A stretch of 64,000 nt of DNA, from contig JAMZAV010000303.1 of NCBI GenBank assembly GCA_024449915.1, forward strand, positions 124,001 through 188,000, in the 5' to 3' direction. Within the stretch, counting starts at the first letter, position 1. Every line of letters begins with the position of its first letter. This document shows positions 1-11,287 of this stretch, one piece after another. The notes beneath the pieces were generated by a model. That model worked only from the letters and a program-made list of their open reading frames with translations. It did no database searches and was not told where the DNA came from. Both the position numbers and the translations under genes were made by a program. The stretch comes from Sweltsa coloradensis. Lineage: Eukaryota; Arthropoda; Insecta; Plecoptera; Chloroperlidae.

Positions 1-84
1 TCATTGAACAAATCCAAAGAGTATGGGTGCAACTACGCATCCCTGCCTCACACCTTCGAAACTGAATCCTGAATTACCGCTGGA
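1..84 (-). pseudogene. Non-LTR (LINE) reverse transcriptase fragment, decayed, cut by window edge
   Basis: Reading the minus strand towards position 1, the translation contains GVRQGCVVAPILFGF. This matches the G-V-(K/R)-Q-G-C-V-L-(A/S)-P-x-L-F block in the palm/fingers region of non-LTR retrotransposon reverse transcriptases. The residues just before it (SGNSGFSFE) fit the usual spacing of that block. The frame closes with a stop at 1-3, a few residues after the motif and well before the catalytic YxDD box would be reached, so this piece is broken. Upstream, the frame runs into a TAG trinucleotide repeat translated as a leucine run, so homology ends by about position 90. The rest of the element, if present, lies left of the window. 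The clade cannot be assigned from about 25 residues. This is the only protein-level homology I recognise in the window. Confidence 0.6.
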
Positions 85-108
85 AATAACATAGAAACAA
101 TAATAACA

Positions 109-123
109 TAGTAGTAGTAGTAA
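109..123. repeat. (TAG)n microsatellite
   Basis: About five TAG units directly abut the reverse transcriptase remnant on its 5' side. Confidence 0.8.
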
Positions 124-570
124 TAAAACAATAAAATTTAATTTAGGTTGGCAGCCAATTTTAATAAGACACCATCTCTTCAATGAGGTGTTTAGTTTGT
201 GTTTTCCGCTAGTCATTTGATATTTTTTGCCTATTTAATACCCATACGTGTCAATAAAATAACGCGATCATTATGTTTCAAGTAAGATAATTTTATGTTA
301 TCATGAAACCGTCATCACATCACGTGAACTAACGTCAACTGACAAACAACAAGATTGCTTTCCTAGCTTCTGATTGGTTGAATCGTAATATCGCTCGCTC
401 CATCGCTCACGTCGCCATGTTAATTTGTTTCATTGATACATAGCTACTTCATTTTCCGTTCATGCATCATTTAAATGAAAGTCGCCCGAAGTAATTGTTA
501 ATACTGAAGGTGTGGATTAAATTCCTCGCACCGGCATCAACTACATTGCACGAGGTTCTCTATCACACTA
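124..570. other. Non-coding stretch, nothing recognised
   Basis: AT-rich sequence without an open frame of note, repeat or RNA-like signal. Confidence 0.5.
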
Positions 571-590
571 CCCCCCCCCCCCCCCCCCCC
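571..590 (+). repeat. Homopolymer C tract, 20 bases
   Basis: Twenty consecutive C, flanked by ordinary mixed sequence. It is the longest of the G/C homopolymers in the window. Such tracts are prone to length change and to base-calling error, so the exact length is uncertain. Confidence 0.9.
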
Positions 591-1499
591 GAGCGCCCTA
601 CACCACAACACTTCCCACGGCGCTGTAGTGCTCATTGCATCGTAGCGTGTGTTGCATTCACATTGCAGTAATTAATTATTTATAAGTCATGCCGCAAATG
701 CAGAAGCACTAGTTGTGGTTATCAATTTAATAATTATTAATACTGGGTTTATATCATACTCGGTGTGTATTTCGTACCCCATGCACGGTCACGCTTGGAG
801 AAACATGTTTGTACCTATCGCGATGAGGTGTGAAGATGTTTTAGCACGTGATAACTAGGCGATCTATCATCTATGTACATCGCTAGTGCTGACTGGCCAT
901 CTCTATCATACTGGAACTCTACTCAAATGTGTAAGCTGTACACAAGAGAACGTGTGCATGTTAGTTTCTGAGTGCACATCTTGTTATTACTGCAACTCGT
1001 AAATTAATATAATTTAACTTGAAAAACGGGATATTTTTTAAGCCGTACAATTATTTAATCGTTGAAGCTTAATATTCACATAGGTCTCCAGCGCCCATGC
1101 ACTTTGCAACTAAAACTTGTAAATTTCTTACGCATTCCACCCGAAATTATACCGGGCACAAAGTATAATATACGAGAGGAAATATGAAGAGCAACATGAA
1201 CAAAATGCACTTTGACGCCATTGGATCCTCAGGCATAATCCACTAAAACTATGATATATATTATTAGGTTCAATCATGCGTAACGCGGTTTACTTCCTAA
1301 TGAATTGCTCAAGTCCTATAGAAAATATTATGGACTGGATTTGTCGTGTATCTAGCGATTTGTATTCTAAGGAATTTTGTTTTAAAAAAAAACAGAAAAA
1401 TATGTTTTTGGGAAATTGATCTGTTTTCGATTTTGATTTGTATCTATAGGGCCTAGTTTACACTTATCATTCTATTAGTAAAATATAAACAAATTATAA
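591..1499. other. Non-coding stretch, nothing recognised
   Basis: Mixed AT-rich sequence. I see no open frame, tandem repeat or RNA-like motif that I can support. Confidence 0.5.
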
Positions 1500-1722
1500 A
1501 CCTGATAGGGGTGAAATGTATGCCCCTCTTCTGGTGAACTAGGTATGGTACGTATTGTGAAGGGATTTCCGAGGGAATCAATTTCCCATTGCATTCGCAC
1601 TAACTACTGAGGAAAACCTAGGGAAAACCTTCAGTCTGGATTGCCGGTCGCAACGGGATTTGAAACCGTGACTCCCGAGTCAGGGTCAAACGCTTAGCGC
1701 TCAAGCCACAACACTGTCATTA
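1500..1722 (-). mobile_element. tRNA-derived SINE-like repeat
   Basis: On the minus strand a tRNA-like head runs from about 1722 to 1645. An A-box-like segment (TGGCTTGAGCGCT, 1708-1696) is followed about 30 bases later by a B-box-like segment (GGTTTCAAATCCC, about 1667-1655). These are the spaced internal RNA polymerase III promoter boxes of tRNA genes and tRNA-derived SINEs. The cloverleaf does not close cleanly, so this is not a functional tRNA. Downstream in the sense direction lies a non-tRNA body with two AAAACC-type motifs on the plus strand (1611-1631). The low-coordinate boundary is a guess, since no poly-A or target duplication was identified. It differs from the SINE family at 26.6 and 31.6 kb. 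Confidence 0.5.
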
Positions 1723-2690
1723 GTAGAATATAGTGCCACTCGGCTTGAATACCTAACTGCATTCGATCAAATTATAGCCATTCCTGTATGACATTCTCAA
1801 AATAAAACATAATAATGGATGCAAGAGCAACGGAAAGATCATACCTCGTAGTATAGGCCATACTCTCAACGTACCTCTCACCTTCGTTACTGAATAACCG
1901 TACATTAATACGTGCATTGTTCCATACGTTGATGATTTATTTATTTAACGTCTATCCTATTCAGTTAAAAAACTGATTTACAAAGGAGGACAACTAAATA
2001 AAACTAATAATTACATAGATGCAGACACAACAATGAACTACAGTTAAGTACAATTTGAAATACTTATATTACAACAATGCATTAAAAAACAATAATTTTA
2101 AAAAAAGATAAAAATGATAACAAGACCGTTGTTTGTGACTTATCAACGAAAACATAATATTATTAAAATAAAAAATAAAAAATCTTCAAAAATTAACAAA
2201 TCAAACGACAACATACCATGAAGCATTTTTTTAATATTATATTATGTATATAGTGAATCAGTGAACAATATCAGGAAAAGTTTGTTTATAACGAGCAGAA
2301 AACAAATTCCATGTTCCTTGCATTTTCATTACTGCCCCCAACCCAAGTGCGAGGCATCAATTAGCATTTTTCTTCGCGAGTTCTTCTTCGCGTAATCTTA
2401 TCCGAGGGCAACGAGTAGAAAACTAAATAGTCATTGCTGGTGTGTGTTTTATATTCCAGCAATACGGTATAATCGGCAATACGTGATGTGCTTTTTGACG
2501 AGCATTATATATAACGAACCATTCTTAATTTAAGCTGCAGTTAACAAATGATGCTAATCACCAACCATTGTAGCCGGGAGCTTCCCTTATCTGCATCGTG
2601 CTACAGGTTTTGATTAATAGAGGCACCGTTGTCTCCGGTACGAACTACATTGGCGTTAATCACTCCGTTGAGAAAGAGCTTCAACAAAGA
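1723..2690. other. Non-coding; very AT-rich around 1920-2240
   Basis: No gene signal. Positions 1920-2240 are strongly AT-rich with A-rich runs such as repeated AAAATAAAAAA, which could be a degraded low-complexity insertion. Confidence 0.5.
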
Positions 2691-2703
2691 GGGGGGGGGG
2701 GGG
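2691..2703 (+). repeat. Homopolymer G tract, 13 bases
   Basis: Thirteen consecutive G in mixed sequence; one of the G/C homopolymers scattered over the window. Confidence 0.9.
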
Positions 2704-5700
2704 CGAGTCGAGTTTTTTGGGGTCTGTTTTTGTTATGTGCAATCATTCACTGATCACGTTAAAATGTATCCATTAACCTAAGAGATAAATCTAATCCTTC
2801 TCCTACTGAAACTCATGTCCCTCTTAATGTAGAAGCATTATCTCTTATTCATCTAAGTCTGTATGAGCGGCTACCAGTGCGGTGTGCGTCCAATAAGTTG
2901 TTACACATAATGGTTTTATTGCTTTACGGTGCCAGAGTGAGAAAATTGATGTGAACATTTCCATACTCTAAAGTGGTACGATTAGTCTTATGGATATAAT
3001 AGCTGCCATAAACCGGCAGTTTTAGGTGGACTTACGGAAGTTCGTTACTGACCAGAAGATTAGTGTTTGAAATATTCTAATGTGGTAAGTCATCGACATC
3101 CAAACATCCCAACCATATCGAAATCAGAGTGACAGCGGAAGAAATACGAAACTGAAGGCCGTGCTTTGTCAGAAACGGAAAACATCGCTCCACATTTCTC
3201 GAGAGTGACTAATCGCATATTATTATATGAACTGAATTAATTTGATTCTCTTAATTAACATAAATATACCAGTTTTGACTAATTTACAGCTCTTCTAAGA
3301 TTCACTGAGTAATTGTGAACAGCTTTGAAAAGATTGTCGTTGATACGTGAACAACAATGAGCGTCGACATAAACTGAAAGAAGCTTCTGAGTATATTCAA
3401 GTTAGAACCCTCCCATGACCAGACTCGCCTCGGCCGAGACACCCCGAGCATGCCATTCTGCGCAGCACACAACCACTGTATTAATTATATAATCGATCGC
3501 GACAATCGTAACAGTAAAGACAGTGAAGCGTGCACATATCAATTAGCGTCTGTAGCACATCAAGCCTGGCCATCTACGTGTAGTACAATGCTAGACCCCC
3601 ACACTTCAACAACCGGCTCTGTCGAGATCTACCGTCGTAATAACCAATTCAAACTTCTGGACGATATGATTTCGTAAGTGATTGACATAGAACAATAAGT
3701 ATGCCTTATCCGAATTAAAACACTTTCGAAGTAAAGATCTAGTAAATATCTATTGCTGCAGGTTTGCAACCGAGAAAATAGTAATCTGTATAGGGCGAGT
3801 AGGATTTTTTTTTAATGGGGTTTGGGGATGGGGGTGATGAGATGATGAGCTTTCTATTGCTTCTTTTCTTGTTTGTTTAATCACTTTAACGTTGCTTTAA
3901 TGTTAATTTAAGGCTTTTTGGATGTATACATGGTGAAGATATTGTAATACTAATAAACCAAGGAGTATTAAAACTAAATCTTCGAGAGCATTGACATCAA
4001 CCCTCTCATGGACACAGCGTAACATGAACGTCCAATAGAACATTGCGTGGTTAATAATTTATACGATCGACTGTTGAACAGCTGTAACAATATTTTCCAA
4101 CACGATATTTATAAACAATCTTATGCCACTTTTTAAATGGTTTTCATTTAGCGTGCGGCGATATCCGGTCACGCTAGCTCTACTAGGCGCTTAGCTCTAT
4201 TGCTTTAGTTTAGTTGTTGCAGGAGGAGAACATGCACAACATCCCAAGTGACTTTCAAACTTTTCCCCAGATAGAACGATTCTAACTTAGTTTTAAGGAA
4301 AGTTATTCTTCTAACGCTTTCAGTTGGATATGTTTTAGTTGAGTACTGCAAAATAAACATTACACAATTTTGAATCCGAGGATATTAAATATTTATTAAA
4401 TCAGTATCTGAATATAGTATTGAAAAATGTATTTTAGTATAAAATACATGAAATATCGCTATTTCAATTGGCAATAGAGAACAAGCAATTTAAAATGTAA
4501 TACAGCGATTGCTTTTGTAAACGTGCCATTTGTTCGACATGAGTATTATATTATGCATTTCAATGCCCAGGTGGGTGGTTCACTCAATATAACAGCTGCG
4601 ACGATAATCAGATTTCTGGTTTAGATTTAAGCATCGCCAAATTGGTAATCAAGTATTAGAGCAGCAAAACACCGAAAACACTCCACCTTCGGCCCTTCAT
4701 TATGCAATTATCATCTTCGCAATAAATAACAAACTTTAATTTTACATTTTTCGTAAAATTGTAATTTTTAAATGCCACAGAACATACTATCGATTGCCCT
4801 GTGTTAGATCCTTGTCATAATACGAAGCAACATTGGCCAACCATTGATCTATATTCACTACGAACATTTACTTCTAAAACAAAAACCAAATCAAAACTTC
4901 TACAAGAATAATCGTGAAAATATATTTAGTGAACTTACAATCACCTAATTTGTTTGTGTTGCGTTTGTTATGTCGAATGCATTCACGTGCTTTTCAAGCA
5001 ATGTGTTTCACTAGAAACGATGGATGAATGATGATTATTCTCCACACTTCTGTTTTATTGCATCATACAAAAACACTGTTATTAGAAGGTATGGCTTTAA
5101 TATTTACCTTATCGCTCCAGCATGCATTTGATAATTCCGACAGGACATGACAAATGATGAACCAATTCATAATTTCTTTGTACAAGAGTGCAAATATGAT
5201 TATTAGTGAAACGTTGAATAATAATATAATCCCTTGATGGACGTGCTTCGGGAGCCGGTGTTATATACGAACATGCGCTGTTCTGAAGACACCGCTGGCT
5301 GGGTCCCGTCTTGTTTTTGCCGCTGTTAAGTGAAGAAGATCAGATCCTATCTCGACCGTGAAGAAAGTAATAATATGTTAATCTCACTTGAGATTTTAGA
5401 AATTACAGAACTGAACGGAAGTAATATTTTTTCTTCTTCCTTTGGAGACTTTACAAGCCCGAATCACCCCATTAGGGCAGGCGTAACAAAAGTAGGCATT
5501 AAAGACAACACTTTTTCTTGTCTCTATACAGCCTTCTATTATAAAGTACTCTAATAATTATAGAGCAGTATTTTAATGTTTTCAAGGTTGGAATTTTGAA
5601 ACTTCCTGTGGATATCCAACAAGCTACGGTACTTGCTACTTCTTACTTTGAATCTCTGTATCAGCGGTTAGCTAAGCTCAGCTAATTGCTTTAAATTTAT

Positions 5701-6883
5701 CGTTGGACATTGCTTTAAAGTAGAAAACATTCTAGCGGTGATGGATGGGGGAGAATTTTTGTTTTTAATCTACCTTAATTCGTCTTTTAATTAGGAGGGT
5801 GATAATCAGTCTGCAAGAAACGAATTGACGATGTTCTATGGTCAAACTAACTGGAGCTAGAGAGTTGAGGCATAGTAAAAGAGAATTATCAAATTAAAGT
5901 ACAAACACAGAAGTACCCTACACGCATGAAGACACTGACAAGATTATTGCATTAATTGTATTTTTTGTTTTAAGTATACAATATTTAAATCTGCTCATTG
6001 TCATTTAGATAATTCTCTTAAACTCTAACGTTTATAAACTCTGCTGTATTTATATCATTCATACAGCTCTTATCAATTTGTGTTATTTGTACTGACTGAA
6101 CGAAAACTCTTCAACAACAGAATATACTTATTAAACGGTCATGAAAAATTAGTAATTTACCGAATAAGTTTTGTTTCAGTAATTACTAATGTAAATCTAG
6201 CTCATTATACTCATGTGTGCGTCATCATCTCAATTTTTCTCTGGAACATTCTAGATATTATTCTATCGTGGTCATTAAGACGAGACGTAATTATATATAA
6301 TGCGTATGCCATACTTAAATAAAATTACATGCAATGCATCGTGTAACTAGGTAATTGTAATGCACTCATAACATAATGTTTTAATCAACGATAAAATCCC
6401 TACCATGATTTCATTACATCTAGTAACACCAAATTTAAAACAAATTTAAGACCGAAAAAATTCGAAACATATTATTGTAATTAGAAGTCACAGTACCTTT
6501 GGTCTTCATACACCGTTTGTATACGATCTATAATTAAGTATAATTACATACCCACGACTGAGTCACGGCTTATTGTACTTAAAATTAATAGTTAATGCAT
6601 GGAGTAGACAAATGCACTGCAATCTACCTATTATAAGTATGGACAAGTAAAAAGAGCACTTCTTAATTCGACGTTTCGGCAGGCGATTCAATCAACCTAG
6701 CACGTAGGCCTATTAATAAAATAATTGGCACACGATGACGGACGGTAAGCCTTTTATAATATCAGGACCAATTTTCTCTGTGCCAGAATTATGAACTCCA
6801 AACATAAGCTAAATGAACAGGACACTATAATATATTTTAAATTAGCGAAATGAAGCTACCCTATATGCATCACTTTTCTCCCC
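2704..6883. other. Non-coding stretch; one weak exon-like segment
   Basis: No recognisable gene. The only stretch that differs is about 3420-3680. It is less AT-rich, and a 75-codon open frame starts at 3450. Its end overlaps GTAAGTG at 3675, which resembles a 5' splice donor. The translation matches no family I know, and without a partner exon it stays uncalled. The rest is AT-rich and unstructured. Confidence 0.4.
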
Positions 6884-6904
6884 GTCTGTCTGTCTGCCTG
6901 CCTG
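6884..6904. repeat. (TGTC)n/(TGCC)n microsatellite
   Basis: Imperfect tetranucleotide array of GTCT/GCCT units. Confidence 0.7.
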
Positions 6905-8510
6905 TTCGGGGATTCCCTCCCCCTCACGGTGGAAACCAAACACGACTTCCGATTGACATGCGGTATTTTGATGACAATGCCTTTCAACAAGTACTACTTT
7001 CAAATATAAACAACGTTTTCGGTAACTATGGGGATCAGGGGACCCCTAACCGTAATGTTCAAGTTAAAGTTAAAGTTACCTCCACCAACAAGTAGAACTG
7101 ACCGCTGAAAGAAGACATTGTACAATGGTAAGCTTTGCTCAATAGTTTGTTTATTAAAAAGTTAAAATTAACTTTTACGCTGTCATTTTGTGGAAAAATA
7201 TTTGTTTTTAAATATATTTAGTTATTATTTGTTCCTCGATACATTGGTCACGAGGATAGCAGAAAATTTCTTAGCTCCAAACACACTTGGTGACTACTTG
7301 CCAATCTGTAAGAACAAGAAATATCAACAACATAACATTGATTAGCAAAAATATAAAAAAAATATTTTAAAGCCATATTTTCCACCTACAAGAACATCGC
7401 CAAAATGAATATATCTACTTGTTCTATAACAGCTTAGATTTATAAAAAATTTGACTACTCCCGTAATCGTGTTTGTTTAAAATTGTGAACTATGAAAATA
7501 CTTATTTACATATTATAGCTCTGACCAACATTTGTTTTCATTGTAATTTTAACTGATATAATTCTTGTATAATAAATAACGATTGACAATAATATATTTT
7601 TGAACCACGTACATTTTAAACATCAACATATGGTACCTTAAACACAATTCCTTTTTTGTATATTCTTGAGTAGCATAGCAAGTTAAATGTTATAAGGGTC
7701 GATGTCTGATGCCTCTTCATAAATAGCTTCTAATTTTGGACACTATACGACTTTTATAGAACGTCGCTTTATAATTTCCATTTCAAGGCGATTAGTAATC
7801 GCGGTCATAGATAATAATGCAACCATGATTCGTTCGCGTCACCAGGAACAGCGATAGTCCGGAAACGCGCTCAGTAAAAAACTTGGCTCCGTATTCCAAT
7901 GTTCCATTTAAATTGTTGTAAAGCCTTTTCCTCTTACCCCTATTAATCAAGTCGGTCATAAATTTGAAATCATTACCATGTACTAGTTCGTGTGATGACT
8001 TTTATACATTCATACGAGCGTCCGTGTCTTGTAGATTAGTATGTAAATGAATTGATTTGCATATACGCCGTGTTAAGTATTGTGTTAGTTAATCCCTCGA
8101 ACCCCGCCGAGTCGAGACTGTACCGGGTAACTAACTGGATGACAAGTTCTGTACTACGAGGTGAGACGTGCGACACGAACTCTCATGAGCGCCTGATATT
8201 GCCAAGGTCGAATCAGTGACACACCTTCAAAATTACACCGATTCAATGTAAGCTGTCTTCATGAAAACAAGACTGGGTGTAAAACTTACAGACAAGTACT
8301 TTTTTTTTTTTAAATGGCCAAGTTTAATCATTTGATCGAAATTATTATATGACATAAATGAAATATTTCGGGTTTGGCTAGTAATTAAAAACTAGGATCG
8401 TTTATTGAGTTTATATACAAAAAAATTAAAGTATATTTATTTATTGAACGAGTGAGCGTAGCGAACGTAGTGATTTCCATTCGACTTAAACGGCCCTTAT
8501 TGTTTTTCTG
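6905..8510. other. Non-coding; short GTTAAA array and a GC-mixed end
   Basis: Three consecutive GTTAAA-type hexamers lie near 7060-7077. The remainder is AT-rich with no gene signal. Around 8448-8480 the sequence GAGTGAGCGTAGCGAACG has the look of a transposon edge, but no matching second end was found. Confidence 0.4.
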
Positions 8511-8539
8511 CGTGCGTGCGTGTGTGTGTGTGTGTGTGT
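8511..8539. repeat. (CGTG)n(TG)n microsatellite
   Basis: CGTG units pass directly into about ten TG dinucleotides. Confidence 0.85.
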
Positions 8540-8782
8540 ACGTTAAAAATCAGCCGAATCGCTGAACAGATTGCGCTGAAATTTTAAACGGACATCCGTA
8601 CGAGTTTATTGAGAACTGCTAACAAAATCAGCAAGATTCATTGCGATTTAAACATACAAGAAATAATAAACTGAAAAATAGACTTCCAATGTTATGAAAT
8701 TATTTTAACGACAATGTTTTAGATTTTGAAAATATATTTTTTGTTTTTATTTACCTGGCAGTGAAATGCCGTGTCCATTCAA

Positions 8783-10159
8783 TAATCCTGTCAAATAAGA
8801 TCGTATATTGACGTTTGGAGGAAAAAATTGCGATGTTGCTGAATTTTTGCAGAGACCTTCCTTATATAATACTTATCAACATACTAAAACTCCCTTACAA
8901 TCGGACTGGAGCTTCGGCCGCCATATTGGAAAAAGGCGGCCAAAAGGTGTTTGTTATCTAATATCTCCAAATCGGTTTGAGATAGACAAAATATCTCAAT
9001 GGCAAAAATATTCCCCATTTAATTCCCTACAAAACATGTGTCTTCTATAGTTTTGGTAGGGGCAAAGGTTACGTCACAAAATCGTGGTTTATATGTTGCT
9101 CATTGGAGACCAGCTTATTTCCAAATTTTCACGCCTAGCATCAAACAATGCTCGGTAAATCCGTATGAAATCGATTTAAAAACAAAAGGACTTTTGTACG
9201 GGGTTCATAAAAGCTTCCATTAGTATTTAAAAAAATCAGGTCTGCGAAATCGAATTTTGCATTTACCCGGAATTTGGGTTTTTCCATTGTTGGCATTTCC
9301 TTAAAAATGCCCTTTTTGACTGTCGATTATTAAGCACTAAATAGCATTGGAGGAGAAATTCTTTCTATGCACATTGAAATGACTCAAATATTGATCCGAT
9401 TACAACCAAAGTTTAAATCCAATATGGCTGCTAATTCCTAATATCCACAAAAACAAAGTGAATTATGTAACAAAAAGAGTGTAAAAACAGCACGAAAACA
9501 GTATTCATATTGTGAATATTAGGAATTAGCAGCCATATTGGATTTAAACTTTGGTTGTAATTGGATCATTAATTAAGTCATTTCAATGTGCGTGGAAAGA
9601 ATTTTTCCTCCAATGCTATTTAGTGCTTAATAATCGACAGTCAAAAAGGGCATTTTTAAGGAAATGCCAACAATGGAAAAACCCAAATTCCGAGTAAATG
9701 CAAAATCCGATTTCGCAGAACTGATTTTTTAAAATACTAATGAAAGCTTTTATGAACCCCGTACAAAAGTCCTTTTGTATTTAAATCGATTTTTTACGGA
9801 TTTACCTGGCATTGTTTGATGCTGGGCGTGAAAATTTGGAAATTAGCTGGTACTCCAATAAGCAACATATAAACCACGATTTTGTGACCTAACCTTTGCC
9901 CCTACCAAAACTATAGAAGACACCTGTTTTGTAGGGAATTAAATGGGGAATATTTTTGCCATTGAGATATTTTGTCTATCTTAAACCAATTTGGAGATAT
10001 TTGATAACAAACACTTTTTGGCCGCCATTTTCCAATATGGCGGCCGAAGCTCCAGTCCGATTGTAGGGGAGTTTTAGTATGTTGATAAGTATCCTTTAAG
10101 GAAGGAAATTCAGCGACATCGCAATTTTTTCCTCCAAAAATTCTTATTTGACAGGATTA
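8783..10159. mobile_element. Foldback (giant inverted-repeat) transposable element, 1377 bp
   Basis: The two halves are near-perfect reverse complements. The left arm is about 8783-9449, the right arm about 9511-10159, and the spacer is about 61 bp. The terminal sequence at both ends is TAATCCTGTCAAATAAGA, read inwards. Over the inner 200 bp of each arm I see about a dozen differences, so identity is roughly 94 percent (compared by eye). The flanks carry CAA at 8780-8782 and CAA at 10160-10162. The uninterrupted paralogous site in unit 2 has a single CAA, which supports a 3-base target-site duplication. The arms have no meaningful coding content; short open frames in them are incidental. It is non-autonomous and its transposase family is unknown. 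A transcript through it would form a ~650 bp double-stranded RNA. Confidence 0.85.
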
Positions 10160-10363
10160 CAAGGTCTGTCGAATGTTTTAAGTCAAAGTACCCCCAAATT
10201 CCGCTCGTAGATTGAGTAAACCTTGCAATGTTTTCACGTATTTCGTACTGGCTATGTTTACCATAGTAGGCCCTATTGCCACAGATGATGGACTTCACTG
10301 CGTTATATGCATTTCAAAACATGTTTAATAATTTTTTAAATACAATCTCGAAATTACAAAATC

Positions 10364-10440
10364 TTTCCCGACCAGGGGATTGAACCCACGTCTCCCATAT
10401 TTCGGCTATAAGGGCGCTTTAGCCAACTAGACCAGGGAAA
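10364..10440 (-). mobile_element. tRNA-like sequence in duplication unit 1
   Basis: Read on the minus strand, it has an A-box-like segment (CTAGTTGGCTAAAGCG) and a B-box-like segment (GGGTTCAATCCCC) at tRNA spacing. The ends TTTCCC and GGGAAA can partly pair as an acceptor stem. The anticodon arm does not form a clean 5 bp stem, so a functional tRNA is unlikely. A SINE head or tRNA pseudogene is the better reading. A second diverged copy sits at the equivalent place in unit 2. Confidence 0.5.
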
Positions 10441-10660
10441 CGCCAAAGTCGTAGTTAGACGAGTGAGAGAGTCATGTGGTGAGTACCCGGGAACATATGC
10501 ATTTAAGTTTGATAATTATATTCGTATAAATAATAGTTTTTTAAAGTTTAGTTGGCATACGGGGACGGGCGCGTCAACTGTAAGGTCATAATGCGCCTCT
10601 CTAGCCTATGATAGGCTAGGTAGGCCTAAGGTAGGGGGAAGAAAAGTAATGTAATCGGGT

Positions 10661-11234
10661 ACAATGTTTTAGATTTTGAAAATATTTTTTTGTTTATTAT
10701 TCGCCTGGCCGTGAAATGCCGTGCCCATGCAAGGTCTGTCGAATGTTGCACGTCAAGGTACCCACAAAATTCGCTCGTAGATTGAGTAAACCTTGCAATA
10801 TTTTCACGTATTTCGTACTGGCTATGTTTACCATAGTAGGCCCTATTGCCACAGATGATGGACAACACTGCGTTATATTATGCATTTCAAATCATGTTCA
10901 ATTATTTTTGAAATACAATCTAGAAATTACAAAATCTTTCCCGACCAGGGAATTGAACTCACTTCTTTCACATTTCGGCTACAAGGGCGCCTTAGCCAAC
11001 TAGACTATAGGGAAACGCCAAAGTCGTAGTGAGACGAATGAGCGAGTCATGTGGTGAGTACCCGGGAACATTTGCATTTAAGTTTGATAATTATATTCGT
11101 ATAAATAATAGTTTTTAAAGTTTAGTTGGTATACGGGGACGGGCGCTTCAACTGTAAGGTCATAATGCGCCTCTCTAGCCTATGATAGACGAGGTAGGCC
11201 CAAGGTAGGGGGAAGAAAAGGAATGTAATCGGGT
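10661..11234. repeat. Tandem duplication, unit 2 (empty site)
   Basis: 574 bp copy of unit 1 that lacks the foldback element. The insertion point corresponds to CCATGCAAGGTCTG at about 10727-10740. It starts immediately after unit 1 with no spacer and ends at the same AATCGGGT sequence. In unit 1 the sequence CTAGCCTATGATAGGCTAG (10600-10618) is a perfect 8 bp stem with a 3-base loop. In unit 2 the right half of that stem has mutated. Confidence 0.85.
10937..11014 (-). mobile_element. tRNA-like sequence in duplication unit 2
   Basis: Diverged copy of the 10364-10440 tRNA-like segment. The A-box-like part is CTAGTTGGCTAAGGCG, and the B-box-like part is weaker (GAGTTCAATTCCC). The anticodon region is not a clean stem-loop, consistent with a decaying, non-functional copy. 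Confidence 0.45.
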
Positions 11235-11287
11235 ACTTAACACATGGCTCACTCACTCGTTTAACAACGACTTTGGCGTTTCCTAGT
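11231..11287 (-). repeat. Inverted partial copy of the tRNA-flank segment
   Basis: This stretch (GGGTAC...CTCACTCACTCGTTTAAC...TTTGGCGTTTCC) is the reverse complement, with substitutions, of 11010-11066 and of 10437-10492, where AAACGCCAAAGTCGTAG leads to GTGAGTACCCGGG. It forms a hairpin-capable pair with unit 2 and marks the right boundary of the duplication. Confidence 0.65.

Larger units (their letters stand above)
8711..10660. repeat. Tandem duplication, unit 1 (interrupted by foldback element)
   Basis: Starts at ACAATGTTTTAG and ends at AATCGGGT. Removing the 1377 bp foldback insertion and its 3-base target repeat leaves about 570 bp, which is collinear with unit 2 at 10661-11234 (574 bp). 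Shared landmarks, in order, are CGTGAAATGCCGTG-like sequence, CAAGGTCTGTCGAATG, CGCTCGTAGATTGAG, the tRNA-like segment on the minus strand, TGTGGTGAGTACCCGGG and TACGGGGACGGGCGC. The two units differ by scattered substitutions and small indels, so the duplication is not brand new. Confidence 0.85.

Noticed and set aside
8808..9223. Overlapping 80- and 61-codon frames as possible transposase remnants
   Set aside because: They lie wholly inside an arm of the foldback element, show no transposase motif, and are explained by the repeat.
10364..11014. Functional tRNA genes in the duplication units
   Set aside because: A and B boxes are present, but neither copy forms a proper anticodon stem-loop.
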